Shown: positions 35,194-44,035, numbered from the stretch's first letter. The stretch: DNA of 64,000 nucleotides from Anaerolineales bacterium (GCA_015075725.1 JABTTV010000001.1:2604001-2668000), one strand, 5' to 3'. The notes: a model not told the origin generated them from the letters alone. Translations and numbers: made by a program.

Positions 35194-37332
35194 ATGACCG
35201 AGGCAATTGGTTGGCTGTTGGATGTATATGCGGAAGAGGATGGCATTTCCCTATGGGTATTGACGGAGGATGGGGAGCGTCTGCATTTACGCATGGATTT
35301 TGACATCACGCTCTACGTGGCGGGGGATTTCTCCCTGCTGCGGCAAGTGTGGAAATATTTGAGGGAGAAGAACGTTAGGTTGGAACGAACCGTTCGCCGC
35401 GATCTATTCCTTGGCGAACGGGATGTAATGGCAGTCGCTACTTCTGACCCAGCACATGTCCAAAACCTGTTCGGGGACTTACAACGGCAATTCCCATCCC
35501 TCGATTATTACGATGTAGACATTCCCATCACCTTGCGTTTCATCGCACAGACGAATACACATCTATTAGGACGTTGCCGCATCATCCTGGAAGGGGAATG
35601 GATACAGACCATCGAACCTTTATCTTCGCCCTGGGAGATCGATCCCACGCCCATTCCCTTGCGCATTCTGACTTTTGCCCCGGAATGCAATCCTGCTGTT
35701 CTGAAACCCAGACAATTACATGTGAAATACAACCAACGGGAATACAGCCTCTCGCTGGAATCTCCAAGGCCATTCCTGATTGGCTTGAGAGCCGACCTGA
35801 AGCGCATCGACCCCGACCTGATCCTGACGGATTACGGCGATACCTGGTTGTTTCCGCTGTTGATCCAATGGTCCGAGGAAACCGGGATCGAATTGAACCT
35901 AAATCGGGATCGGGAGAGAACGGTACTGACCCGAAAGGCAAACAGTTATTTTGCCTATGGTCAGGTAACCTATCGTGGGTCACAGGCGCATCTCTTTGGA
36001 CGCTGGCACATCGACCGCAAGAATGCCATGTCTTTCGGCGAGTACGGATTGGAAGGTGCGATGGAACAGGCACGCGTCACAGGTATCGGTGTGCAGGAGA
36101 TGGCACGTAAATCTCCCGGCGCAGGCATCACTGCCATGCAGATGCTCACTGCCATGCGCAACAACATCATGGTTCCGGTGCAAAAACAACAAGTCGAGGG
36201 CAGGAAGACTCTGGCGGAATTGATCCGTGCCGATCATGGCGGGCTGATCTATCAACCCATCATCGGACTCCACGGAAATGTAGCGCAGATCGATTTCTCC
36301 TCCATGTATCCTGCAATCATGGGCAAACATAATATATCGCCGGAGACAGTTGGTCTGGAAGATGCACCCGAAGGTCTGATTCCCAAAACCCTGCGTCCCC
36401 TGTTGGAAAAGCGCATGATGCTTAAGAACATTTTGTCCGATCTCGATCCACGGGATTGCAGAGTGGAAATCCTCAAGGCGCGAGCATCAGCGCTCAAATG
36501 GTTGTTGGTGGTGTGCTTTGGGTATTTGGGATACAAGAATGCCCGTTTTGGAAAGATCGAGTCGCATGAAGCTGTGACTGCCATGAGCCGCGAACTGATG
36601 CTGCAAGCCAAGGAGGTGGCAGAAGACATGGGCTTTGCGGTCCTGCACATGTATGTGGATTGTCTCTTTGTTCAACAGCAAGGTTTTCACAAACCGTCCG
36701 ACTTTACGCCACTTATGAATGCCATCGAAGAGAAAACAGGCATCCCGATCGCATTGGAGGGAGTCTTCAAATGGGTGGCTTTCCTGGCTTCGAAACGGGA
36801 CGCGCGTGTGCCCGTGCCTAACCAATACTTTGGCACCTTCCAGGATGGGACGCTCAAATATCGCGGCATCGAATTGCGTCGAAGGGACACGACCCCGTGG
36901 GTGAGAAAGATTCAATTGAAGGCGTTGGAAATTCTGGCAGGTGCGAATACTCCGCGTGAATTTGCCAACCGCGTTCCAGATGTTATGAATTTGATGGAAG
37001 ATGCAAAACGTGAACTCAGAATTGGTCGTGTTCCATTGGATGAATTGGTTATCCGTCAAAGGTTAAGTCGAACAGTTGAAGCATACAAGACTCCCTCTCC
37101 AGCTGCGCATGCCGCCTTGCAGTTGCAAGCGCATGGCAGGCAGTTCTCTCCCGGTCAATCGTTGGAATTCGTGTTTGCCCGTAATGCTTCCGGAGTCCAC
37201 GCCTGGGACCTGAATGAGGCATTGGACTCCGGAAAGTTGGATACAAAGCGTTATTACAAGCTTTTGGATCGTGCGATCCAAACAGTGATTGATCCGTGCA
37301 AGCCTTTGCTTATGCCGGAACGATTGTTATGA
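35194..37332 (+). CDS. Family B DNA polymerase with altered motif C
   Basis: The protein (712 aa) has family B motif A as DFSSMYP (about residue 366), motif B as KWLLVVCFGYLGYKNARFG starting near 434, and motif C as YVDCLFV (about 486-492). In active replicative polymerases motif C is YxDTDS; here the second Asp is replaced by Leu. The exonuclease part (RIDPDLILTDYGDTWLFPLL) keeps only pieces of its motifs. This resembles the PolB2/Dpo2 group, once thought inactive but with an archaeal member reported to help bypass DNA damage. It ends the LexA-box cassette and faces the convergent secreted-protein gene 4 bases away. Confidence 0.82.
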   Translation: MTEAIGWLLDVYAEEDGISLWVLTEDGERLHLRMDFDITLYVAGDFSLLRQVWKYLREKNVRLERTVRRDLFLGERDVMAVATSDPAHVQNLFGDLQRQFPSLDYYDVDIPITLRFIAQTNTHLLGRCRIILEGEWIQTIEPLSSPWEIDPTPIPLRILTFAPECNPAVLKPRQLHVKYNQREYSLSLESPRPFLIGLRADLKRIDPDLILTDYGDTWLFPLLIQWSEETGIELNLNRDRERTVLTRKANSYFAYGQVTYRGSQAHLFGRWHIDRKNAMSFGEYGLEGAMEQARVTGIGVQEMARKSPGAGITAMQMLTAMRNNIMVPVQKQQVEGRKTLAELIRADHGGLIYQPIIGLHGNVAQIDFSSMYPAIMGKHNISPETVGLEDAPEGLIPKTLRPLLEKRMMLKNILSDLDPRDCRVEILKARASALKWLLVVCFGYLGYKNARFGKIESHEAVTAMSRELMLQAKEVAEDMGFAVLHMYVDCLFVQQQGFHKPSDFTPLMNAIEEKTGIPIALEGVFKWVAFLASKRDARVPVPNQYFGTFQDGTLKYRGIELRRRDTTPWVRKIQLKALEILAGANTPREFANRVPDVMNLMEDAKRELRIGRVPLDELVIRQRLSRTVEAYKTPSPAAHAALQLQAHGRQFSPGQSLEFVFARNASGVHAWDLNEALDSGKLDTKRYYKLLDRAIQTVIDPCKPLLMPERLL

Positions 37333-37336
37333 ATGG

Positions 37337-38539
37337 TTACTGTCCCGGCCAGCCAATCTGCCCCTGCCCTTCGCGCACTGCCCAATAAATGATCCCGCCC
37401 CAGTTCCAGGAACGTTGATATTGAGGATTGCTGATACTGCCGGCGTCGTCCATGCGCCGCAGGGTCAGGTTGGTATCCCAATAGGCGTCGGGTGTGCCAT
37501 CGTTGTTGATATCCGCCATCCTTGCGGCAGGCAGGTTTGCTACAGCAGACGGGGGAATCTCGCCTCCGCTGGAATGCGTTTTCCATTCATAACCAGTGAT
37601 GCCGCGATGTCCTGTTCCGCCGCCGCAGTTGTAATTTCCGTTGCCGTTCGGACCGGCAATGCAACCCTCGATGGCTTCATATTCCTGATACCGCAACTCC
37701 CAGAACAACTTGTATGGAGCGCGTCCATTGCCGACAAACAAAGGCATGTCTCCGGGGAGTTCGTCCAATCCACTGACACTGCCTGCAAGGGTGATCGCTC
37801 CCACAGCTGGATGGGATGGCACTTCCCATTGAATGGATTGGGATGCGCCATTGGACAACACAAGGTCCCCGATGTGCGGCAGAGTCACAAACATGGGACC
37901 TGCCGGTCGCAGGGTCAAGATCAAACGTAGGTTTTGCCAGTCGCCCACCTGCGGATTACCGGGGGAACCACCACCATTGGGAACATAATTCACTCCGCCT
38001 GACCCGGAAGACTCCGGCATACCTCCGTTTCTTAGGATGGTTGGCCAGCGCACTAATGTTGCCGGATAGGGTCGCACATCCAGATAGATCTCTGGAAAGG
38101 TCACACGTGCCGTGATCTTCCAGCCGCTGTTGGTGCAGGTGATCCCACCAGCCGTCACAGAGAATGATGTACAGGGATGTTGAGGCGGTGTGGTATTGGG
38201 CAGCTCACAAGGCATGACCGCCGGTTGCTCGATGATATGCAGGACCTGCCCGGTGCAGTTATCCACCCGGATGGGAAAGACCTTGCAGGAACTGCTTTCC
38301 GCGTAATATTCAACCACCTGAAATGCTAGATGATTGCCAGGTGTACAAGCGCCACCGCCATTGTTGTTATTGTCATTCCCACCGCCTTCCTCTCCGCCTC
38401 CTTCATTTCCTCCACCTGTGGTGCAAATGATGCTTCCATCCGGTTGAAAGGAACAGGATGGGGCAGTCTGTGCCAGGACGGATAAAGGTTGAACGGCGAG
38501 CATGACGATCAGTAGAAGAAATAGACTGGCGCGTTTCAT
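37337..38539 (-). CDS. Secreted Gly/Asn-rich protein of pilus operon
   Basis: The protein (400 aa) has a clear signal peptide (LFLLLIVMLAVQPLSVLA) followed by a Gly/Asn/Glu-rich linker, then a cysteine-containing strand-rich region. It ends with ADINNDGTPDAYWD, which looks like a calcium-binding or FG-GAP-type D-x-N-x-D-G loop. I do not recognise a family. It overlaps the upstream gene by four bases (ATGA) in the operon that begins with the Flp pilin, so it may be exported with the pilus or sit on its tip. Confidence 0.7.
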   Translation of the reverse strand: MKRASLFLLLIVMLAVQPLSVLAQTAPSCSFQPDGSIICTTGGGNEGGGEEGGGNDNNNNGGGACTPGNHLAFQVVEYYAESSSCKVFPIRVDNCTGQVLHIIEQPAVMPCELPNTTPPQHPCTSFSVTAGGITCTNSGWKITARVTFPEIYLDVRPYPATLVRWPTILRNGGMPESSGSGGVNYVPNGGGSPGNPQVGDWQNLRLILTLRPAGPMFVTLPHIGDLVLSNGASQSIQWEVPSHPAVGAITLAGSVSGLDELPGDMPLFVGNGRAPYKLFWELRYQEYEAIEGCIAGPNGNGNYNCGGGTGHRGITGYEWKTHSSGGEIPPSAVANLPAARMADINNDGTPDAYWDTNLTLRRMDDAGSISNPQYQRSWNWGGIIYWAVREGQGQIGWPGQ

Positions 38540-39552
38540 GGCGCGGTCCCCGATAATACGGAAAGAATGTACTGCTTCTCGTTTTCATCTGTGAAAGACT
38601 GCCAGTTTTCTGGCAGCGGTTGCATGTCAAGATGCCAAGTGTTACTCAGCCACTTGGCATCCCAGGGCTGGGAGTCGTATAAGGTCGCCACGGTTAGACG
38701 GTCGCTGGCATTTTCCGTTACATCGGTGATCTCCAATTTGGGTTCCGTCTGTGTTCCCAGCCAGACCCACTGTCCATCACCCAAATACCCAAAGAGCAGG
38801 AAGGAGCGCATGGGCGTGGCAGGCGCAGTGTAGATGTGATCATTTAATGCGTAGACGATGTGAGTGTTCTCGGCATCCTCCACCACCAGACAGATCACGG
38901 GATACTCACCGCCCCAGATCTCGACACGATTGCCTTTGACCGTGGATGTCTCGAAACAACCGCGCAGGGCATAAGTCACTGCCGCTTTGCCATTTGCTTT
39001 CAGTCGCCATTCCTTGAAATCGGGATTGGGTGGGATGAAACTGACCGGCACATCCACAAGATCATTTGCATCTTTGGGAAGCGTGACGGTTTCCATCTGT
39101 CGCATGGGCATCTCTGTGAACCCAAGCAGTTCAGTGGCTTCGGCGCGGCTGTATCCTTCACGGACTGCCAGCGCCCAGGCAATGGTTTTCTCCAAACTTT
39201 GATAGATACAGGCAGGCTGGATAATCTGATAATTCTCGCTGATCATGGTCGGTGTAAAGGACCATTCCGACGAATCGGTTGGACAGCCAAACGAATCAAC
39301 ACCTCCCGATGGGCTGGTCACAATGATTTCCGTTGCCACCGGCTCCACCGTCTGTGTCGGGAGGGTGACTGCTTCCGGGGTGGCTTGTACACGGCTCATC
39401 AATAGATAGCGATTCAAGCCTGCCATCCCTCCAGCCACAAAAAGCAAGAGCAGGATCAATCCGGTCACAACGGTATAGATACGGGGTTGCCGTTTCCCGG
39501 CAAGGTCTTTATAAGTCAATCCATCCAGGATTGTTTTCCAAAGGGATTTCAT
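38536..39552 (-). CDS. Membrane-anchored extracytoplasmic protein, 338 aa
   Basis: I do not recognise a family. One membrane segment (TVVTGLILLLLFVAGGMAGL) near residues 28-48 leaves a large domain outside. That domain has four cysteines, FGCPTD, PACIYQ, RGCFET and VICLV, which may form disulfides. It lies in the Flp/TadE operon, 15 bases after the TadG-like gene. It may be an assembly or surface factor for the pilus. Confidence 0.65.
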   Translation of the reverse strand: MKSLWKTILDGLTYKDLAGKRQPRIYTVVTGLILLLLFVAGGMAGLNRYLLMSRVQATPEAVTLPTQTVEPVATEIIVTSPSGGVDSFGCPTDSSEWSFTPTMISENYQIIQPACIYQSLEKTIAWALAVREGYSRAEATELLGFTEMPMRQMETVTLPKDANDLVDVPVSFIPPNPDFKEWRLKANGKAAVTYALRGCFETSTVKGNRVEIWGGEYPVICLVVEDAENTHIVYALNDHIYTAPATPMRSFLLFGYLGDGQWVWLGTQTEPKLEITDVTENASDRLTVATLYDSQPWDAKWLSNTWHLDMQPLPENWQSFTDENEKQYILSVLSGTAP

Positions 39553-39567
39553 TCTTCTCCAAAAAAA

Positions 39568-39984
39568 TTATTGATCTTCGCGGGTCACGCCATGCGCCAG
39601 ATATCCAATGGCGCGCACGGTCACCCAGCGGGCAGGGAATAAGTACCCCGCTGATTGAACTTGAGCGGTGACATAGCAGGCGGGACGTCCCTGATGTCGT
39701 CCACAGGAAACCGAGGTGAGGTGCGCGGAACCCGGTCGTTGTGAATTGAAGTAAGCTGCGGCAATTCCATTCCCTGCTGTGGTTGCAGTGATCGTCCCAT
39801 CCGGCAAAACCGTGATCTCCTGCGCACCAGCATGAGCCGCAAGGTCGGTGGCAGCCACGGTCTCCATCACACGCGCATTCGTCACCATGTAGTCGAGGAT
39901 GCCCAACAGAAACAGGGACATGATGGGCATCAGGATGGCGAACAACAAAACGGATTGTCCGCGTTCATTTCCTTTGAACTTCAT
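39568..39984 (-). CDS. TadE/TadG-like pseudopilin
   Basis: The protein (138 aa) begins MKFKGNERGQSVLLFAILMP, the typical basic leader and GQ...hydrophobic helix of TadE/TadG pseudopilins, cut by a TadV-type peptidase. The outside domain has one possible disulfide (SCGRHQGRPACY). I chose ATG 39984 because it forms ATGA with the upstream gene's stop and fits the family start. It is the third TadE-type gene in a row. Confidence 0.8.
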   Translation of the reverse strand: MKFKGNERGQSVLLFAILMPIMSLFLLGILDYMVTNARVMETVAATDLAAHAGAQEITVLPDGTITATTAGNGIAAAYFNSQRPGSAHLTSVSCGRHQGRPACYVTAQVQSAGYLFPARWVTVRAIGYLAHGVTREDQ

Positions 39985-40409
39985 CGCCACTTCGCCTTCC
40001 AGGTCTCGGAGCGCGAGATGAACCACTCGCTGTTCCATCCGCTTTGACTCAAACCAAGCAGACCATCAAACAAGGTTGGCGCTTGATACGAGACCAGACA
40101 TTGCCCAGGCAAACCAGGTCCACTGGGTGGTGAGACTCGCACGCGATACTTCACACCAGCCGTGGCGGACCAATCCGCATTCAGGGTTTGCCAGGCGACA
40201 TTCACGGCATTGTTTCGGGCGCGTGCGGGATCAGGCGATTGCGATAGGAATTGCGAACAGGCATAGGCAGCTGCAGTCGCCGCGGTGCGAGCCCGATGCG
40301 TTGGGATCCATGCCAGCAAACCGAATGCCATAATGACTGCCAGCATTGCGAACAAAGCCGTTTCTGCCAAGGCTTGTCCGCGTTCGCCTTTTCGGTACGG
40401 GGTTTTCAT
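39981..40409 (-). CDS. TadE-like pseudopilin
   Basis: The protein (142 aa) starts MKTPYRKGERGQALAETALF, the basic leader plus GQALAE motif of TadE proteins, followed by one membrane helix. The ATG at 40409 overlaps the upstream stop (ATGA); a longer reading to 40595 is out of keeping with the family. TadE proteins are minor pilins of type IVb (Flp) pili. Confidence 0.82.
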   Translation of the reverse strand: MKTPYRKGERGQALAETALFAMLAVIMAFGLLAWIPTHRARTAATAAAYACSQFLSQSPDPARARNNAVNVAWQTLNADWSATAGVKYRVRVSPPSGPGLPGQCLVSYQAPTLFDGLLGLSQSGWNSEWFISRSETWKAKWR

Positions 40410-40798
40410 TCGAACCCTCCAGCAGAGGGCGGGCCGGGATAGAAGCGCCAAAGGCGAAAGTTGGTCTCGGCCCGTTGCGCTTCGATCAGACGGATGCCAA
40501 AGATCCAATCCCGTGAGTCCTCCACACTGATCAACGAACGCACCTGACGCGGACCGGTCTGCCCAGCATTGATCCGGTCCGCGAGATCGGGCCATAAAAC
40601 ATTGTCACGGGCGTTTTCGGTGGCGGGTGTGTTGTATGAACCGGAAGCGACACCCGTGATGAACACGCCCCAATCCGTGGAGGCGGAACGGAAGGCATAA
40701 AACGCGGCAAAGGTCATGCCGAACAACAACAGGATCAGGACCGGCATGATCAGCGCGAACTCTGCCATTGCCTGACCCTTTTCCTTCGGACGAATCAT
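40406..40798 (-). CDS. TadE-like pseudopilin
   Basis: The protein (130 aa) starts MIRPKEKGQAMAEFALIMPV, the leader and GQAMAEFA motif of TadE proteins, with one membrane helix and a soluble domain outside. It follows the Flp pilin gene directly, with no gap beyond the stop codon, and overlaps the next TadE-like gene by four bases. Confidence 0.85.
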   Translation of the reverse strand: MIRPKEKGQAMAEFALIMPVLILLLFGMTFAAFYAFRSASTDWGVFITGVASGSYNTPATENARDNVLWPDLADRINAGQTGPRQVRSLISVEDSRDWIFGIRLIEAQRAETNFRLWRFYPGPPSAGGFE

Positions 40799-40978
40799 TT
40801 ATCCGCCTCGCGCCATGCGCAGGGCTTCGATGCCGGCTTCGAAGGCGGCGATCAGTTCGTTGCGATAACGGGCGATCACGGCAATCGCGACCACACCGAT
40901 GGCGCCCAGGATCAGGGCGTATTCGGCAAAGTCCTGACCATCCTCTTCGCGGATGAAACGTTTGAACAAAGTGAACAT
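40799..40978 (-). CDS. flp: Flp-family type IVb pilin
   Basis: The protein (59 aa) has the Flp layout: a short basic leader (MFTLFKRFIREEDGQDFAEY, with G then Q-D-F-A-E-Y), and one hydrophobic helix (ALILGAIGVVAIAVIA). The A24 peptidase would cut after the Gly. It should be the main subunit of a Flp pilus used in attachment or DNA transfer. The ATG at 40978 has AAGGAG correctly spaced. It is the first gene of its operon, under promoter C, with a hairpin at the 5' end of the mRNA. Confidence 0.88.
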   Translation of the reverse strand: MFTLFKRFIREEDGQDFAEYALILGAIGVVAIAVIARYRNELIAAFEAGIEALRMARGG

Positions 40979-41002
40979 GGAATCTCCTTTTTGAAATGAA
41001 AA

Positions 41003-41029
41003 TCGGCTGGCAGTTGAACTGCCAGCCGA
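41003..41029 (-). other. 5' hairpin of flp mRNA, also terminator-like for upstream operon
   Basis: TCGGCTGGCAGTT (41003-41015) pairs perfectly with AACTGCCAGCCGA (41017-41029). On the - strand it is followed by TTTTC. It begins where promoter C should start the transcript, so it would cap the flp mRNA with a hairpin; it may also end transcription coming from the P1B ATPase gene. Confidence 0.6.
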
Positions 41030-41030
41030 C

Positions 41031-41072
41031 ATCATAGTGATTCAGGTTGTGGGGAGGTTGGTCCGTGTCGCT
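41031..41072 (-). promoter_or_regulatory. Shared-motif promoter C (flp/tadE operon)
   Basis: On the - strand AGCGACACG starts at 41072 and TATGAT lies at 41036-41031, again 36 bases after the motif start. It is the third copy of the layout seen before the DnaB-like and prepilin peptidase operons. The rest of the gap (41073-41112) shows no other feature. Confidence 0.68.
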
Positions 41073-41112
41073 TGTTGTTTGTTTTATATGCCAGTGAAAA
41101 ATCCCAATGTCA

Positions 41113-43200
41113 TTATTTTGACTTCAGCAACCTTGCCGAGTTCCCCATAATGCCAATATCAGGCAGGGATTGCGCTGCGGCAGCGAGAACAGGCGGGAGG
41201 ATACCCAGCGCGGCGAGAGATAATCCCACAAGGTTATAGATGGTTGTGAACGCCAGATTCGTCTTGACGATCCGCATGGTGCGGTGGGCGATCTTTAATA
41301 CATCTGGCACCAAATTCCAGTCTTCGCGCATGAGGGCGATATGCGCCGCTTCGATGGCAACATCCGTGCCCGCCGCGCCCATTGCCATGCCGACATTTGC
41401 CTGGGCAAGCGCGGGCGCATCGTTCACACCGTCGCCGATCATTACGACAACGTGTCCCTTTGCCTGATATTCCTTGACCACATCGATCTTGTGTTCTGGT
41501 AACAGATTTGCACGGTAGGAGACACCCAATTTTTCTGCCAGCGCGGAAGCTGTTCTTTCGTTATCTCCCGTGAGTAGTTCAATATGCCGAATCCCGAGCG
41601 AACGAACTTCAGCCAGTGCATTAGGAACTTCGGAACGTAAAGTGTCCGCTGCCGCGAACACGCCCACCAACTCCTGATCACGTTCCATGAACAAGAGGGT
41701 CTTGCCTTGTGCTTCCAGGTCTTTGGCAATGGGCAATGATGCAGCAGAAGGGATCATGCGTCGATTGCCAATCCGAATAGCCTGGGCATTGATGATTGCC
41801 TGAACTCCATGTCCAGGGATGGCTTCAAATTTTTCAGGTTCGACCAAAACGGCTTTTTCCTCACGAGCCATCATACGCACGGCTTCCGCCAGTGGATGTT
41901 CGGAGTAGCGTTCGGCAGAGGCAGCAAGACCCAGTAAATCGGAACGTGCTAACCCATTTAACGAAACTACATCCGTAATCTGCGGCTGTCCGAGGGTGAG
42001 CGTGCCAGTCTTATCCACCAACAGAACATCGGCGCGCGCCAGTAGTTCGAGATACTTGCCGCCTTTGATGAGCAATCCGCGTTTTGCGCTTGCGCCCACC
42101 GAGGCAAGCATGGCAACCGGAGTTGCCAGCGCGAAGGAACAGGAGCAGGCGACCAACAGGACAGCGGCAGTGGATAATGGATTACGGGTAAATAAGAAGG
42201 TCAACCCCGCAATGACAGCGACCACGGGCAGATACCAGGCGCTGAATTTATCGGCGATCTGTTGAACGTCAGCGCGATGCGCCTCAGCCTCTTCCACCAT
42301 TTTGACCACGCGTCCGAAGGTGGTGTCCGTTCCAATTCGGTCCGCGCGGATGCGCAGACTACCCAGTTTGGCAATCGTTGCCGCATACACATGGGTTCCG
42401 TTTGCGGCTTCAACAGGCATGGATTCGCCTGTAATGGCAGATTGATCAATCGTGGCTTGACCGCTGATGACTTCGCCGTCCACAGCGATCTTTTCGCCTG
42501 GACGGACGATGATCGTTTCACCGACTTTCACCTCGGTGACTGGGACTTCGACTTCCGCTCCATCGCGTTCCACACGAGCAGTTAATGGGGCGAGTGAGGT
42601 TAGTTCCTTTACCGCGCGGCGGGCAGATTCTGTGGTGAAGTTCTCGACATAATCACCGACTCGCATGAAGACAACGACAAGCGCCGCCGTGACCCATTGT
42701 CCAACCGCGAGTGCGGCAATGACACCGATGGTCATCAGGGTGTGCGAAATGATCTGACGTTTCAATGTGGCGCGGATGACGTTCAGAAAGACACGGTAAC
42801 CGCCTGCGATGACCAACACGACACCCAACGGAAAGGGGACCAGGTCGTTGAGAAAATCGAACAAGCCCAAGCCTTCGCCGAAGATCACTACACTGAGGAT
42901 AATGGCGAACACACTGACCAGCAGGATCGTCAGTCGGCGGTTGAAATCGCCCATTGAAACAGGATCAGCTTTGGGTGAGTCCGAGGCGGGGACATCATAG
43001 CCAGCGCCCTGAACCGCTGTGCGAATGGCAGGCAAATCCACTTTGGATGGATCGAGTCGCACAATCGCTTTTTCGGTGCCAAGAAACACATTGACGGATT
43101 GTACGCCAGGCAGTTTTTCGATGGCGTGTTGGACGTGTTGGGCGCATTCGGCACAGTCCATGCCTGAGATGGGAATTTCGAGGGTTTGTGGATTAGCCAT
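41113..43200 (-). CDS. P1B-type heavy-metal ATPase with CSC motif
   Basis: The protein (695 aa) has an N-terminal metal-binding domain with GMDCAEC (CxxC), the phosphorylation loop DKTGTLT, TGE (ITGES), HP locus (SEHPLAEA) and GDGVNDAPALA hinge. In the sixth membrane helix the motif is ACSCSFALATP, so the usual CPC is CSC; codons are TGC TCC TGT. Loss of the proline at this site is unusual, and metal specificity cannot be predicted. It should export a soft metal from the cytoplasm. It ends the - strand metal operon. Confidence 0.88.
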   Translation of the reverse strand: MANPQTLEIPISGMDCAECAQHVQHAIEKLPGVQSVNVFLGTEKAIVRLDPSKVDLPAIRTAVQGAGYDVPASDSPKADPVSMGDFNRRLTILLVSVFAIILSVVIFGEGLGLFDFLNDLVPFPLGVVLVIAGGYRVFLNVIRATLKRQIISHTLMTIGVIAALAVGQWVTAALVVVFMRVGDYVENFTTESARRAVKELTSLAPLTARVERDGAEVEVPVTEVKVGETIIVRPGEKIAVDGEVISGQATIDQSAITGESMPVEAANGTHVYAATIAKLGSLRIRADRIGTDTTFGRVVKMVEEAEAHRADVQQIADKFSAWYLPVVAVIAGLTFLFTRNPLSTAAVLLVACSCSFALATPVAMLASVGASAKRGLLIKGGKYLELLARADVLLVDKTGTLTLGQPQITDVVSLNGLARSDLLGLAASAERYSEHPLAEAVRMMAREEKAVLVEPEKFEAIPGHGVQAIINAQAIRIGNRRMIPSAASLPIAKDLEAQGKTLLFMERDQELVGVFAAADTLRSEVPNALAEVRSLGIRHIELLTGDNERTASALAEKLGVSYRANLLPEHKIDVVKEYQAKGHVVVMIGDGVNDAPALAQANVGMAMGAAGTDVAIEAAHIALMREDWNLVPDVLKIAHRTMRIVKTNLAFTTIYNLVGLSLAALGILPPVLAAAAQSLPDIGIMGNSARLLKSK

Positions 43201-43258
43201 TTAATCTCCTCTATCGTTATCATCAATTATCATTTCAACATTTGCAACCAACTGCCAA

Positions 43259-44023
43259 TTACAGTGACAGACCTGCTTTCTGAAATTTGAGTTCAATCCT
43301 TTGGGCCATATCATTCATGGTTGCCTCCACTTGGGGGAACGCAAACCAAACGATGCCGATTCCGAATATCACGCCAGTGATCAATCGCATCCAGAGGTTG
43401 AAAGAACCAGCCGCATCGCCCGCATAGAATGTCGCTGGGAAAATGTGATTTGTCAGTGTGGCAAGCCAGGCATTGTTGTCGCGGAAACTGTTGCCAAAGT
43501 CAATAATGTCACTGATGAGATGTGTGCCGCCATCAACTGCCATCGGTAATGCCGAGAGCATCAAGGCTCGAAAGGAAAGTGCAAATAGCTTTTTGCGGAC
43601 AAAGCCATACGCCAGCGCGGAGATCCATAAACTCCCGTACCACCACGTAGTCCGTTCGCACCAAGCCACTTTCCAGCCCATCTGCTGGTTACCCAAAAAC
43701 TGGCGCAGGACAAGTGGATTGTTGGTCGGCTGCCAGGCCGTTTGAATTTCAGACAGTGAATAGGTCATCTTTGACCCGAATAGAAAGTAAGATCGCTCCG
43801 GAAGTTGATGACATTCAAGCGCATAAATCAGGTAAATTACCTTTGCTGCACCTGTCCAGCCAAATTTCATAAATACTGGCGCGAGCCAGGGCAGACCTAT
43901 AAAAAAACCCCAAGCTACCGCAAAAGCCAATAACCAGTTGCGGCTCAACCAATGAACTATGCGATTGGCGATCACTGCGCCAGATTTCTTACGTTTCACG
44001 ACCTCTAAAGTACTTGTCTCCAT
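43259..44023 (-). CDS. DUF2085 membrane protein
   Basis: The protein (254 aa) has about five membrane segments and the conserved sites of DUF2085: ALECHQLPERSYFLFG near residue 68, WCERTTWWYGSLW near 125 and PMAVDGGTHLISD near 160. The Cys and His residues facing the membrane surface may bind metal. Genes of this family often sit near metal transport, as here between two P1B ATPase genes. Function is unknown. Confidence 0.75.
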   Translation of the reverse strand: METSTLEVVKRKKSGAVIANRIVHWLSRNWLLAFAVAWGFFIGLPWLAPVFMKFGWTGAAKVIYLIYALECHQLPERSYFLFGSKMTYSLSEIQTAWQPTNNPLVLRQFLGNQQMGWKVAWCERTTWWYGSLWISALAYGFVRKKLFALSFRALMLSALPMAVDGGTHLISDIIDFGNSFRDNNAWLATLTNHIFPATFYAGDAAGSFNLWMRLITGVIFGIGIVWFAFPQVEATMNDMAQRIELKFQKAGLSL

Positions 44024-44035
44024 TGCTCTAACTCC

